Source of the DNA: Caproicibacter sp047777415
GTDB taxonomy: Bacteria; Bacillota; Clostridia; Oscillospirales; Acutalibacteraceae
Direction: 5' to 3'
NCBI GenBank assembly: GCA_047777415.1
Contig: JBKEEO010000002.1
Span: 744,001 to 808,000 of the forward strand
Length of the DNA stretch: 64,000 bases
Program-made: the position numbers and the translations under genes
Notes under the pieces: generated by a model
The model's database searches: none
Told to the model about the DNA's origin: nothing
Seen by the model: the letters and a program-made list of their open reading frames with translations, nothing else
Shown: piece after piece, positions 17,308 through 26,275 of the stretch
Position numbering within the stretch: position 1 is the first letter of the stretch
Layout of the letters: every line of letters begins with the position of its first letter

Positions 17308-18558
17308 TCAGACATCTTCAGGGTCAACATTCGTCTTATCGGGAGTGGATGCATATTCCAGTCTGCTTACGATATCTTTGGTGTCTCGCGCAATAACCAG
17401 TTCTTCGTTTGTGTTAATAACGTAAACGGCAACAGTTGAATCAAACGCAGATATTTTTCCTTCTTTGCCGTGAACCAGCTCATCATTTTTGATTGGATCA
17501 ATTCTAACTCCCAGATATTTTAAACCTTTGCAAATACCATAGCGCAACGTAGCTTGATTTTCTCCCAATCCTGCAGTAAACACGATGCAGTCGACCCCGT
17601 TCATTGCAGCCGCATAAGCACCAATCTGTTTAATAATCTGATACGTCAGCATTTCATGTGCAAGAATCGCTTTTGGATCACCTGCAATTTCAGCTTTCGT
17701 TACGTCACGGTCATCGCTGAAACCACAAATGCCATACATTCCGGACTTACGGTTTAAAATCTCATCCATTTGTTTAGGGGTAAGTCCTTCTTTGTCCATG
17801 ATAAATGTTACAACTGATGGGTCAAGAGATCCGGAACGTGTACCCATCATAAATCCATCCAGCGGAGTCAAACCCATGCTGGTATCAATCACTTTGCCAT
17901 TCTGAATTGCCGTAATAGAAGAGCCGTTTCCAATATGGCAGGTTATCATTTTGATATCTTCCAGCGGCTGATGCATCAAATGTGCACAGTGGCTACTCAC
18001 ATAGCGGTGGGATGTTCCATGAAACCCGTATCGACGGATCTTGTATTTTTCATAATATTCATAAGGGATTGCATACATATATGCCTTTGGAGGCATGGTT
18101 GCATGAAATGAAGTATCAAAAACAACACACTGAGGCATGTCCTTCCCAAATACCTGCTGGCAAGCTAGAATAGCATTTACTTCCGGACCATTATGAAGAG
18201 GAGCCAATGGAATTAAGCTTTGAATTTGACGAATCACCTCATCCGTTACCAACACGGATTTGTCAAAAATAGCCCCGCCCTGTACTACACGATGACCAAT
18301 AGCAGATATTTCAGACAAATCAGAAACAACGCCAACTTTGGAATCCAAAAGAGCATCTGTTACAAGTTCAAATGCCGCCGTATGATCTTTGATTTCTATA
18401 TTAACTTTTTTTTCGCGGCCGTCCGACGTCTTATGCTGGAAGACACCATCCACTCCAATTCTATCACAAAGACCTTTTGCAAGCATTTTTTCTGTATTCA
18501 TGTCAATCAGCTGATATTTCAGTGATGAACTGCCTGCATTGATAACTAGTACTTTCAT
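17308..18558 (-). CDS. ackA: Acetate kinase
   Basis: 416-aa ASKHA-fold kinase that interconverts acetyl phosphate plus ADP and acetate plus ATP; in fermenting anaerobes it is the main substrate-level ATP source. Seen: MKVLVINAGSSSLKYQL (phosphate-1), VVQGGAIF, the HNGPEVNAI segment, the long signature VVFDTSFHATMP and RRYGFHGTSHRYVS, HIGNGSSITAI (phosphate-2) and IVFTAGLGENQ with the catalytic region. It has about 15 extra C-terminal residues. GGAGG precedes the ATG. No pta neighbour is present in the window; tmcAL, which consumes acetate, is divergently adjacent. Confidence 0.97.
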   Translation of the reverse strand: MKVLVINAGSSSLKYQLIDMNTEKMLAKGLCDRIGVDGVFQHKTSDGREKKVNIEIKDHTAAFELVTDALLDSKVGVVSDLSEISAIGHRVVQGGAIFDKSVLVTDEVIRQIQSLIPLAPLHNGPEVNAILACQQVFGKDMPQCVVFDTSFHATMPPKAYMYAIPYEYYEKYKIRRYGFHGTSHRYVSSHCAHLMHQPLEDIKMITCHIGNGSSITAIQNGKVIDTSMGLTPLDGFMMGTRSGSLDPSVVTFIMDKEGLTPKQMDEILNRKSGMYGICGFSDDRDVTKAEIAGDPKAILAHEMLTYQIIKQIGAYAAAMNGVDCIVFTAGLGENQATLRYGICKGLKYLGVRIDPIKNDELVHGKEGKISAFDSTVAVYVINTNEELVIARDTKDIVSRLEYASTPDKTNVDPEDV

Positions 18559-18617
18559 TCAAATACCTCCAACAAATTCATAAGTTAATCCATTACAAAA
18601 GTGGTTGTAAGTTCCTC

Positions 18618-18646
18618 TTGAATCGTGTAATATAGTATATCATAAT
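18618..18646 (+). promoter_or_regulatory. Sigma-A promoter of tmcAL
   Basis: TTGAAT (18618-18623), 17-bp spacer, CATAAT (18641-18646), giving a start near 18653 and a short leader before ATG 18682. Confidence 0.65.
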
Positions 18647-18681
18647 ACAGGAAAGGTATAATTGCAAGGTTATCTTACAAA

Positions 18682-19869
18682 ATGTTAACAGCAGGAATTA
18701 TTAGTGAATACAATCCCTTCCACTTAGGACATGAATATTTGATACAACGGCTTCGTGCATACGGTGCTACGCATATTGTCGCTGTTATGAGCGGCAATTT
18801 TGTTCAGCGTGGTGAAGCTGCCATTCTTTCCAAATACGCCAGAGTTCGACAAGCTCTAATGAGCGGCGTAGACCTCGTAATTGAGCTTCCGCTTCCATGG
18901 GCTGCCGCCGGAGCAGAACGGTTTGCACTTGGCGGAGTTTCTCTGCTGGATGCAATTGGAGTGGATATCATTGGCTTCGGCAGCGAGTGCGGAAGCATTG
19001 ATCAGCTGCAGGAAGCGTCTCATGCACTTTTCTCACCTCGTTTGCGTGAAACGATGCTGCAAACGCTAAAAGCGGGAAAAACTTTTGCTGCAGCCAGACA
19101 GTCCGCTGTTGAACAGCTTTATGGGAAAGCGACAGCCGACCTGCTGCGCAGCCCAAATAATATTCTAGGAATCGAATATTTAAAGGCAATTCAAACTATT
19201 GGTTCCAATATAAAACCGCTCACAATTCGGCGCTATGGAGCTGCACATGATGCGGAGGATGAAACAATCCCTTATGCTTCATCGAAACAGATTCGTGCTC
19301 TGCTGCGCAAAGGACGGGACTGCTCTTTCATGATGCCCCAAACGGCATTTACTGTTGTTCAACAGGAGATACAGGAAGGTAAGGCTCCAGCTAGCCTATC
19401 TTTCGCTGAAAGAGCTGTATTGGCACGCCTTCGTTGCATGACAAGGGATGATTTTTCTATATTGCCCGACATCAGTGAAGGGCTGGAAAACCGGATTTAT
19501 AACGCGGTCAGACAGGCCACTGACCTGAAGACACTATATTTTCTGGCTAAAACAAAGCGCTATCCCCTTGCAAGAATCCGTCGAGTCGTACTTTCTGCTT
19601 TCTTGGGGATTAAAAATCAAGATACAGTTGGTCTGCCGCCTTATATCCGTATTCTCGGCATTGGTTCGCATGGTGCTGAAATTCTGCAGAAAACCAGCAC
19701 TATGGCAAAACTGCCTATTATTTCGAGAGTCGCGGATTTTTCTGCACTGGATCAAAGAGGTAGAAATATTGCAGACCTTGAAAGTCGGGCCATGGATTTA
19801 TACGCGCTATGTATGCCAAAAATCGCCCCTTGTGGTTTGGATCGGAACAAAAAACTCATCACATTTTAA
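18682..19869 (+). CDS. tmcAL: tRNA(Met) cytidine acetate ligase (TmcAL)
   Basis: 395-aa nucleotidyltransferase-superfamily enzyme that makes N4-acetylcytidine at the wobble position of elongator tRNA-Met, using acetate and ATP through an acetyl-adenylate. Seen: the N-terminal GIISEYNPFHLGHEYLI with the H-x-G-H site (H14, H17), AVMSGNFVQRGEAAI, the DLVIELPLPWA strand, GFGSECG and SPNNILGIEYLKA, all typical of the YlbM/DUF795 family. The ribosome binding site is weak (AAGG about 11 nt upstream). Divergent from ackA, a plausible functional link through acetate. Confidence 0.93.
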   Translation: MLTAGIISEYNPFHLGHEYLIQRLRAYGATHIVAVMSGNFVQRGEAAILSKYARVRQALMSGVDLVIELPLPWAAAGAERFALGGVSLLDAIGVDIIGFGSECGSIDQLQEASHALFSPRLRETMLQTLKAGKTFAAARQSAVEQLYGKATADLLRSPNNILGIEYLKAIQTIGSNIKPLTIRRYGAAHDAEDETIPYASSKQIRALLRKGRDCSFMMPQTAFTVVQQEIQEGKAPASLSFAERAVLARLRCMTRDDFSILPDISEGLENRIYNAVRQATDLKTLYFLAKTKRYPLARIRRVVLSAFLGIKNQDTVGLPPYIRILGIGSHGAEILQKTSTMAKLPIISRVADFSALDQRGRNIADLESRAMDLYALCMPKIAPCGLDRNKKLITF

Positions 19870-19890
19870 ATTAAAAGGGTGTTCTGATGT

Positions 19891-20826
19891 ATGGAACTAA
19901 AAGAAATAGAATATGAAAATTTCGGACGCTGCATCAAGATCACCAACGGAATTCTTGACTGTATTGTTACTATTGAATGTGGACCACGTATCGTCCATTT
20001 TGGTTTTACAGGTGAAAAAAATATTTTTTATACGGATTTAGAACGCAAGTATAAACATTTGACAGATGAAAGTACTTCTGTTTCTTCTAAAAACTCTGTA
20101 TACTATCTTTATGGAGGACATCGTCTGCAGGTATGTCGGACTCTTCAAACAGATTTGCCTGATAATCAGCCCGTCGTCTATGGTGTCCTATCCGAAGGTG
20201 TTACCTTTACACCGCCGCAGCCAAAACAGCTGGCAGTACAGCTGTCCTTTGAAATTATAATGGGAAAAGAAGCCGCTGATATTATGGTTGTCCATATGGC
20301 CAAAAACTGTTCTCGCAAATCCATGATATTGGGCCTGCGGCCTGCAACTCTTCTGGAAGGCGGAGGAATTGCTGTAATTCCACAGAACCGGAAAGCACAA
20401 CCTAGGCGCCCAGACAGAACCATAAACCTATGGCCCGAAACAGATATCAATGACGCAAGGATTTCTTACGGTAATCGGTTTCTCACTGTCGCTCAGATAA
20501 TGGGTAACCAAACAGCGCTCAGAATCGGAACAAATAATCTGCCCGGTTGGACAGCTTATGCGGGCAACAATTTTACTTTTGTCAAAAGAATCGTACCGAA
20601 TCCGCAAGCAGCCTATCCCGATAGCGGAAGTTCCTGTGAAATTAGTTTATCGGAAGATTTTGCTGAACTGTCATCCTTAAGCCCCATGTATGAGATTAAA
20701 CCCGGTGAAACCATTCGACACGTGGAAAATCTTTCACTGTATCACAGCGGCAAACCTCCTGTGTTTGTCAACGAAGATGAAATAGAAAAATGGGCAAAGG
20801 AAATGTTTCAGTATGAAATAGACTGA
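19891..20826 (+). CDS. Galactose-mutarotase-like fold protein (DUF4380-like), function unknown
   Basis: 311-aa predominantly beta protein without signal peptide or membrane segment. The opening (GILDCIVTIECGPRIVHFGFTGEKNIFY) resembles the first strands of aldose-1-epimerase-fold proteins that bind an anomeric sugar; the pattern of a GPRI/GGRI turn followed by N-x-F/L-Y is shared with DUF4380 proteins. The usual mutarotase catalytic His pair is not evident. It starts 21 bp after tmcAL, with AAGGGTG upstream, and is probably co-transcribed. Assignment to a fold family is tentative and no reaction is claimed. Confidence 0.55.
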   Translation: MELKEIEYENFGRCIKITNGILDCIVTIECGPRIVHFGFTGEKNIFYTDLERKYKHLTDESTSVSSKNSVYYLYGGHRLQVCRTLQTDLPDNQPVVYGVLSEGVTFTPPQPKQLAVQLSFEIIMGKEAADIMVVHMAKNCSRKSMILGLRPATLLEGGGIAVIPQNRKAQPRRPDRTINLWPETDINDARISYGNRFLTVAQIMGNQTALRIGTNNLPGWTAYAGNNFTFVKRIVPNPQAAYPDSGSSCEISLSEDFAELSSLSPMYEIKPGETIRHVENLSLYHSGKPPVFVNEDEIEKWAKEMFQYEID

Positions 20827-20931
20827 TAAATTGTTTTCAATTGCAGCGATTTTCCATCCTAACACTGTGGCAGAAAGGTAACTTTCTCTCTGCCGAACCT
20901 AAATTTGTCTATATTCAAATGCTTGGTGTCA

Positions 20932-20955
20932 GAAAAGACACCAAGTAAAAAAGCT
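20932..20955. repeat. Inverted repeat between mutarotase-like gene and IS256-A
   Basis: Perfect 9-bp arms CTTGGTGTC / GACACCAAG with a 6-nt loop. It is followed by TAAAAAAG, so it lacks the T-tract of a normal terminator. The rest of 20827-21150 shows nothing else recognisable. Confidence 0.5.
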
Positions 20956-21159
20956 CTTAAATGTTGGGATATGAAAAATAGGCCTTAAATAAAAGGAGAG
21001 CATATTCGATGAAAACCTTTAAAATGGAGATTACCACTATCACATATTGAAGGTCATCGATATGCTCTGTATTTATTTTACCGAAAAATTGCGATGTTCT
21101 CTACTTTGGTAAACGACCAATTTCATTTTTCGCATGCACCGGTATCGTTGCTCTTTTTG

Positions 21160-22491
21160 GCTAGTGTCAAGGGAAGTTCGCAATTTTGGGACTCCGGAAA
21201 ATGAATTAGGCTACGTTTAATAGTATCTGAATAGATTTTGGATTTAAGTATGCTCTGGAAACAGACCAGTCTTCCGCATATTCCATGAGACATGTTGTTA
21301 CCAGACGTAGATAGGAATCCGGATTAGGGAATATTCCTACTACGCTGGTTCTGCGGCGGATTTCCTTGTTCAGCCGTTCCAGCATATTAGTTGAAGAAAT
21401 TTTGCGGGCATCAAGTTCCGGAAAAGCATAGAAGGCTAGAGAATCTTCCAGTCCATCTTCCAGGAATTCGATTGCTTTTGGAAAGCGTTTTCCATATTGT
21501 TCTGATATTTGCTCCGCGCGCTGTCTAGCTATTTCAGCGGAGGGTGCCAACCAAATTTCTTTTAACTGAGCCGCAAAGGACTCTTTTTCCTTCTGGGGTA
21601 CATGAGCTAAAATATTTCGCATGAAATGGACTTTGCATCGTTGCCAAGAGGCTCCCGGAAAACTCTCACGGATGGCTGCAATCAGCCCTTTATTCGCGTC
21701 TGAAACCACCAGAAGCGGTGTTTTCAGTCCACGATCTAAAAGACTTTGAAACAATTGAGAATAACTTTCTTTTGATTCATCTAGCATTGGCTCTACGGCG
21801 AGGATATCCCTATGCCCCTGTTCATTGACGCCGCAAACTACCATCACAGCCATGCTGACGACCCGGCCATCCATACGAATTTTTTCATACAGTGCATCTG
21901 TCCAAATGACAGGATAGCGACCCGTCAGAGGCCGGCTGCGGAAGTACTGTACCTGCTCATTAAGGCCTTTCGTCATTTCACTGACTTGACTGCGAGAAAG
22001 ATTTTCAATTCCAAGACTGCGGGCTAGTTTCTCCATCTTTCGCGTAGATACACCCTGCACAAACGCTTCCTGAACCACTTGAATCAGCGCTGCTTCACTG
22101 CGCTTGCGTTCTGTTACGAAAAACGGGATATAGCCCTGATTTCGGAGTTTTGGTACCATCAGATACATCGTCCCCATACGAGTATCCAGTCGACGCGGCC
22201 GATAGCCGCAGCGGTAATCACGGCGGGATGGATTGTGTGCATTCTTTTCCGCGCCAATAATACCGGAGACCTCTGCTTCCATCAGACGGGTACACAGCCA
22301 TTCCAGCATCGACAGCATTGGATCCGGCTGCGCCATACATTTTAGTAGCAATTCTGTCAAATCTGTGGTATTCTTTTTGTGAGTCATTGGGTATCTCTCC
22401 TTTTTTGAATGTTTTCTCACCATTCATTTTATCGGAGTCCCAATGACTTTTCTATACCTTTATGAAATTGCGAACTTTATTGTACTCTATC
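21160..22491 (-). mobile_element. IS256-family element, copy A
   Basis: 1332-bp element in minus orientation. The 27-bp terminal inverted repeats match at 20 positions and share the inner block AAGTTCGCAATTT. The flanks carry the 9-bp direct repeat CTCTTTTTG (21151-21159 and 22492-22500). In sequence it is closest to copy E (A/E subtype). Inserted between the mutarotase-like gene and the PucR regulator, in non-coding DNA. Confidence 0.95.
21206..22387 (-). CDS. IS256-family (Mutator-type) transposase, copy A
   Basis: 393-aa DDE transposase. Seen: first Asp in VIWTDALYEKIR, second Asp in LLVVSDANKGLIAAIRE, the C/H motif WQRCKVHFMRNIL, and the catalytic Glu in STNMLERLNKEIRRRTSVVG, followed by the conserved FPNPDSYLRLV tail. 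Start ATG 22387 is chosen because AAAAAGGAGAG lies 8 nt upstream; an in-frame ATG 12 codons earlier lacks a site. The coding frame is intact and the protein appears identical to that of copy E. Confidence 0.95.
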   Translation of the reverse strand: MTHKKNTTDLTELLLKCMAQPDPMLSMLEWLCTRLMEAEVSGIIGAEKNAHNPSRRDYRCGYRPRRLDTRMGTMYLMVPKLRNQGYIPFFVTERKRSEAALIQVVQEAFVQGVSTRKMEKLARSLGIENLSRSQVSEMTKGLNEQVQYFRSRPLTGRYPVIWTDALYEKIRMDGRVVSMAVMVVCGVNEQGHRDILAVEPMLDESKESYSQLFQSLLDRGLKTPLLVVSDANKGLIAAIRESFPGASWQRCKVHFMRNILAHVPQKEKESFAAQLKEIWLAPSAEIARQRAEQISEQYGKRFPKAIEFLEDGLEDSLAFYAFPELDARKISSTNMLERLNKEIRRRTSVVGIFPNPDSYLRLVTTCLMEYAEDWSVSRAYLNPKSIQILLNVA

Positions 22492-22599
22492 CTCTTTTTG
22501 TGAAACATGTTACTTTAAAGATACTTTTCTTCCGAGGTATCACCGCATAGAAAAATAGTGGTCTTTCCAAATTTGTCGATTGCGGTAACACAAGGATGC

Positions 22600-22770
22600 G
22601 CCGGTCACAAGGGTAACAACAAGATTGAAACACTCAAACGTTTACCATAATTTTGCAATGATATCCTCCAAATATTTCACGATCCAACGAAAAATAAGCA
22701 GATGAGCGTCGCACCCATCCGACGTTTCTATTTTAAGTTACCCCCAACGATTGATATAGAGTCTTATGAA
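22600..22770 (+). pseudogene. Remnant of an ISL3-family transposase (C-terminal part)
   Basis: The frame GNNKIETLKR followed by a stop, then degenerate codons ending APIRRFYFKLPPTIDIES, corresponds to the C-terminus of ISL3-type transposases (N-G-x-x-E-x-x-N-N-K-I-K-x-L-K-R then the YPQLTID-like tail). A related remnant lies at 35824-36000 and shares both blocks. No intact N-terminal or catalytic part is present. Confidence 0.65.
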
Positions 22771-22776
22771 ACAAGC

Positions 22777-22813
22777 AAAAAGCATACCGGCAATCATGAC
22801 CGGCATGCTTTTT
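22777..22813. terminator. Terminator-like hairpin
   Basis: AAAAGCATACCGG / CCGGCATGCTTTTT stem with one mismatch and a 9-nt loop, with A-run on the left and T-run on the right. It follows the ISL3 remnant and may be the old terminator of that element or of the leftward pucR transcript. Confidence 0.6.
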
Positions 22814-23052
22814 GCATTTAAAAATCGGATACGCTAATCTGCTTTTCCCAGTGTAAAATGGAGACAAAAGTCGGTAAATAAGCGTTCCTTGTGTCGCCCC
22901 TATGCAATTTTGTTACAAGCCTATTAGGACACATTTTTCACAAAACGAAATACCAAATTAACGTTTTCCTCAATTTTCACCACTCTGATTATTTTTTAGT
23001 ATATCAATTTTTCTGCCAAAAGTCGATATTCAAAGTGAATCAATATGAATAA

Positions 23053-23079
23053 TTTGAGTGTGCATCCTGCACACTCAAA
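23053..23079 (-). terminator. Hairpin overlapping the pucR stop codon
   Basis: Perfect 12-bp stem TTTGAGTGTGCA / TGCACACTCAAA with a 3-nt loop. It covers the pucR stop (23075-23077) and is followed on the minus strand by TTATTC, so it is a probable compact terminator. Confidence 0.6.
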
Positions 23080-24703
23080 GATAAAATCGAATTTTTAATG
23101 CAAAGCCCAAACGAAACAAGTTCTCATTTTGTGAAAGATCCAGACCTGTGATTTCCTCGATTCTGCTAATACGATTCGCAAGCGTATTTCGATGTATAAA
23201 AAGCTTTTCTGCCGCTTTTTGCCTCGCTCCCATATTTTGAATTAAAACATCTAAGGTGTTTGTCAAATTTGTGCCATGTTCACGGTCATATTGTTCCAAT
23301 TTTCCAATCGTGTCTGTCACATACTTTCGAAAATATGACGTAGAACAGCTTTTCAGCATTGCCTGTTCTAAGCGCACATTGTCGATTACTTGAACCGGGC
23401 CATCGGAATCCATCGTTCTCGCGATTGCAATTGCGTCGCACGCTTCCTCATATTGAACCGATAAATCCAGATAGGAACCACAAAAGTCTGATATCCCCAC
23501 TGTTACTGAAATGTGATATTGTTTTTTGATTAATATACATAGTTTTTCAAAAGTCAATTTTAGTTCACTGGCAGGCAGCGAATTTGGAAGCAATACCACA
23601 AAATTGTCACTGTAAATCATAACAATAGCATTTTTGAAAGACAAATGATTGCGTATAAGATGATAGATATTCTCTTTTAGCTTCTGCACTTGTTCTTCAC
23701 TAATGTTTTTACAGACACTTTCAAAATTGTTAATGTTCACGACTGCAACGCGTATTGGCGGATCCGGCCAATGCAGCAGATTTGCTCTTCCCTTTGCCTC
23801 ATCTTTAGATTTAACGTTTCCGGCTAATATATCTAGAAATAGACTGTTTTGTAAGAAATTCAAATGTTCTTCCAACTTTTGCAGCTTTGATATTTCCAAG
23901 GCAACACTGGTTGCAGCATGATTTAAAGCAATCAACTGCATATCTTCGAGTGAATGGGAACGGCTAATGATACAAATATATGCACAAACCTGTTTTTTTA
24001 CTGCTATGCTTCGCACAAAAATCTCCGAATAGGCAGGGACCGTTAGGCGTTGCAGTATATCTTTTCGATTGATTTGTGAGGAAATCAGACTGCTCAGTCT
24101 TGGGTTCCCCTGAGAATCGGGTTCAATAACAGAATCCGGAATCAAATAACCTTTTTCGTCACTTGTTGCCAACACAGAAAAAGAGCGTGATACAATGACG
24201 ATTGGCAGCCCAATTAAATTAGACAGTGTCTTTGCAATGCCATGAAAGCCGCTGTCATTTAATTCTAATTCTAAGAATTTTTGGTTCATTCGCTCCGAAA
24301 ATTTCAGGTTTTTATTATGTTCATCTACAATCGCTTTGATGAGAGGCATTGTAATATCAACAAATGCGACATCTTTTGGAATTTCAATCAACGGCACTCC
24401 AAGGCGATTGGAAAGCTCGATTGTTTTATCTGAAATACCGCCTAAAAATCTTGTTTTCACAGCAAGTCCGGCTGCATCCGCTTTTTTTAACTCCCAAATC
24501 AGATCTGACAGTGCATCCGCATTATCTTTGATTGCATATCCTGTTGTAATCAAAAGCAAGTTCTTTTTCAGCCATGGCTTGATATTTGGAACTTCCATGG
24601 TATCGATATAGCTGACCGTTCTGTAAAGCCCGTTTTTTCCCGCAATCAGTTTACAAAATTTCATCGCACCAATCTTTAAAGCATCTTCTACCGTAATAGA
24701 CAA
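23075..24703 (-). CDS. PucR-family transcriptional regulator
   Basis: 542-aa regulator. The N-terminal PucR ligand domain (about 1-125; VEDALKIGAMKFCKLIAGKNGL and the LLLITTGYAIKDN segment) is followed by a middle GAF-like region, a CdaR GGDEF-like domain (about 300-420) and a C-terminal HTH_30 helix-turn-helix (about 490-535, RQKAAEKLFIHRNTLANRISRIEEITG). Such proteins usually activate purine or amino-acid catabolism genes in response to a small ligand. It is flanked by two IS256 copies, so its former target operon is not apparent. The start is TTG 24703 behind AGGAAGGG. Confidence 0.88.
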   Translation of the reverse strand: MSITVEDALKIGAMKFCKLIAGKNGLYRTVSYIDTMEVPNIKPWLKKNLLLITTGYAIKDNADALSDLIWELKKADAAGLAVKTRFLGGISDKTIELSNRLGVPLIEIPKDVAFVDITMPLIKAIVDEHNKNLKFSERMNQKFLELELNDSGFHGIAKTLSNLIGLPIVIVSRSFSVLATSDEKGYLIPDSVIEPDSQGNPRLSSLISSQINRKDILQRLTVPAYSEIFVRSIAVKKQVCAYICIISRSHSLEDMQLIALNHAATSVALEISKLQKLEEHLNFLQNSLFLDILAGNVKSKDEAKGRANLLHWPDPPIRVAVVNINNFESVCKNISEEQVQKLKENIYHLIRNHLSFKNAIVMIYSDNFVVLLPNSLPASELKLTFEKLCILIKKQYHISVTVGISDFCGSYLDLSVQYEEACDAIAIARTMDSDGPVQVIDNVRLEQAMLKSCSTSYFRKYVTDTIGKLEQYDREHGTNLTNTLDVLIQNMGARQKAAEKLFIHRNTLANRISRIEEITGLDLSQNENLFRLGFALKIRFYL

Positions 24704-24750
24704 TCCAAGCCCTTCCTTTCATTCTGTGCCATTCCCGATTTTTAGGTCTC

Positions 24751-24779
24751 ATTATATCATTTCTGTTTTATCCTTGCAA
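24751..24779 (-). promoter_or_regulatory. Sigma-A promoter of the PucR gene
   Basis: On the minus strand TTGCAA (24779-24774), 17-bp spacer, TATAAT (24756-24751), about 40 nt before the start codon. Confidence 0.7.
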
Positions 24780-24876
24780 AACACCTACACTACAAAATCG
24801 ATTCATACTGATGTCACGGTTGTTAAAGATAGGTATTGACCATTTCGGATAATATGTGCTTCGTAGAAAAAGAAAC

Positions 24877-24905
24877 CCCCGAGTGATCCATGGGATCATT
24901 CGGGG
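24877..24905 (-). terminator. Terminator of the opp operon, displaced by IS256-B
   Basis: 13-bp stem with one mismatch (CCCCGAGTGATCC / GGATCATTCGGGG), 3-nt loop. On the minus strand it is followed by GTTTCTTTTTC, the orientation needed to end oppA transcripts. IS256-B now lies between it and the oppA stop. On the plus strand the tail is only ATTTT. Confidence 0.8.
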
Positions 24906-24943
24906 ATTTTAATGCACCGTGATTCAGACTGAATTAGCTTATA

Positions 24944-26275
24944 GATGGAGTACAATAAAGTTCGCAATTTTATCAAGGCATAGAAAAGTCATTGGGACTC
25001 CGATAAAATGAATGGTGAGAAAACATTCAAAAAAGGAGAGATACCCAATGACTCACAAAAAGAATACCACAGATTTGACAGAATTGCTACTAAAATGTAT
25101 GGCGCAGCCGGATCCAATGCTGTCGATGCTGGAATGGCTGTGTACCCGTCTGATGGAAGCAGAGGTCTCCGGTATTATTGGCGCGGAAAAGAATGCACAC
25201 AATCCGTCCCGCCGTGATTACCGCTGCGGCTATCGGCCACGTCGATTGGATACTCGTATGGGGACGATGTATCTGATGGTACCAAAACTCCGAAATCAGG
25301 GCTATATCCCGTTTTTCGTAACAGAACGCAAGCGCAGTGAAACAGCGCTGATTCAAGTGGTTCAAGAAGCGTTTGTGCAGGGTGTATCTACGCGAAAGAT
25401 GGAGAAACTAGCTCGCAGTCTTGGAATTGAGAATCTTTCCCGCAGTCAAGTCAGTGAAATGACGAAAGGCCTTAACGAGCAGGTGCAGTACTTCCGCAGC
25501 CGGCCTCTGACGGGTCGCTATCCTGTCATTTGGACAGATGCACTGTATGAAAAAATCCGTATGGATGGCCGGGTCGTCAGCATGGCTGTGATGGTAGTTT
25601 GCGGCGTCAATGAACAGGGGCATAGGGATATCCTCGCCGTAGAGCCAATGCTGGAAGAATCCAAAGAAAGTTATTCTCAATTGTTTCAAAGTCTTTTAGA
25701 TCGTGGTCTGAAAACACCGCTCCTGGTGATTTCAGACGCGAATAAAGGGCTGATTGCAGCCGTCCGTGAGAGTTTTCCGGGAGCCTCTTGGCAACGGTGC
25801 AAAGTCCATTTTATGCGAAATATTTTGGCTCATGTACCCCAGAAGGAAAAAGAATCCTTTGCGGCTCAGTTAAAAGAAATTTGGTTAGCACCTTCCGCTA
25901 AAATAGCTAGACAACGCGCAGAGCAAATATCAGAACAGTATGGAAAACGCTTTCCAAAAGCAATTGAGCTTCTGCAAGATGGGCTGGAAGATTCTCTAGC
26001 TTTCTACGCCTTTCCGGAACTCGACGCCCGCAAAATTTCCTCGACCAATATGTTGGAACGACTGAACAAGGAAATCCGCCGCAGAACCAGTGTAGTCGGA
26101 ATATTTCCTAATCCGGATTCCTACCTACGGCTGGTAACAACATGTCTGATGGAATATGCGGAAGACTGGTCTGTTTCCAGAGCATACTTAAACCCGAAAT
26201 CCATTCTTTCACTGTTAAACGTAGCCTAATTCATTTTTCGGAGTCCCGAAATTGCGAACTTCCCTTGACACTAGG
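24944..26275 (+). mobile_element. IS256-family element, copy B (mosaic)
   Basis: 1332-bp element. TTAGCTTA occurs at 24934-24941 and 26276-26283; on the left it is two bases (TA) off the element edge, so the duplication is slightly irregular. The first 200 bp or so carry A/E-subtype markers and the rest C/D-subtype markers, with the switch between about 25182 and 25245. Inserted exactly at the oppA stop codon without changing it. Confidence 0.93.
25048..26229 (+). CDS. IS256-family transposase, copy B
   Basis: 393-aa intact DDE transposase with the same catalytic blocks as copy A (WTDALY, VISDANKG, NMLERLNKEIRRRT). Differences from A/E include SETALIQ, LEESKES, SAKIARQ, IELLQDG and the C-terminus SILSLLNVA; its N-terminus (MTHKKN) is A/E-like. 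Starts at ATG 25048 behind AAAAGGAGAG. Its stop codon lies about 45 bp from the element end. Confidence 0.95.
   Translation: MTHKKNTTDLTELLLKCMAQPDPMLSMLEWLCTRLMEAEVSGIIGAEKNAHNPSRRDYRCGYRPRRLDTRMGTMYLMVPKLRNQGYIPFFVTERKRSETALIQVVQEAFVQGVSTRKMEKLARSLGIENLSRSQVSEMTKGLNEQVQYFRSRPLTGRYPVIWTDALYEKIRMDGRVVSMAVMVVCGVNEQGHRDILAVEPMLEESKESYSQLFQSLLDRGLKTPLLVISDANKGLIAAVRESFPGASWQRCKVHFMRNILAHVPQKEKESFAAQLKEIWLAPSAKIARQRAEQISEQYGKRFPKAIELLQDGLEDSLAFYAFPELDARKISSTNMLERLNKEIRRRTSVVGIFPNPDSYLRLVTTCLMEYAEDWSVSRAYLNPKSILSLLNVA

Noticed and set aside
25090..25365. Minus-strand frames of 70-93 codons in every IS256 copy
   Set aside because: Same antisense shadow recurs in each copy because the elements are near-identical; not independent genes.
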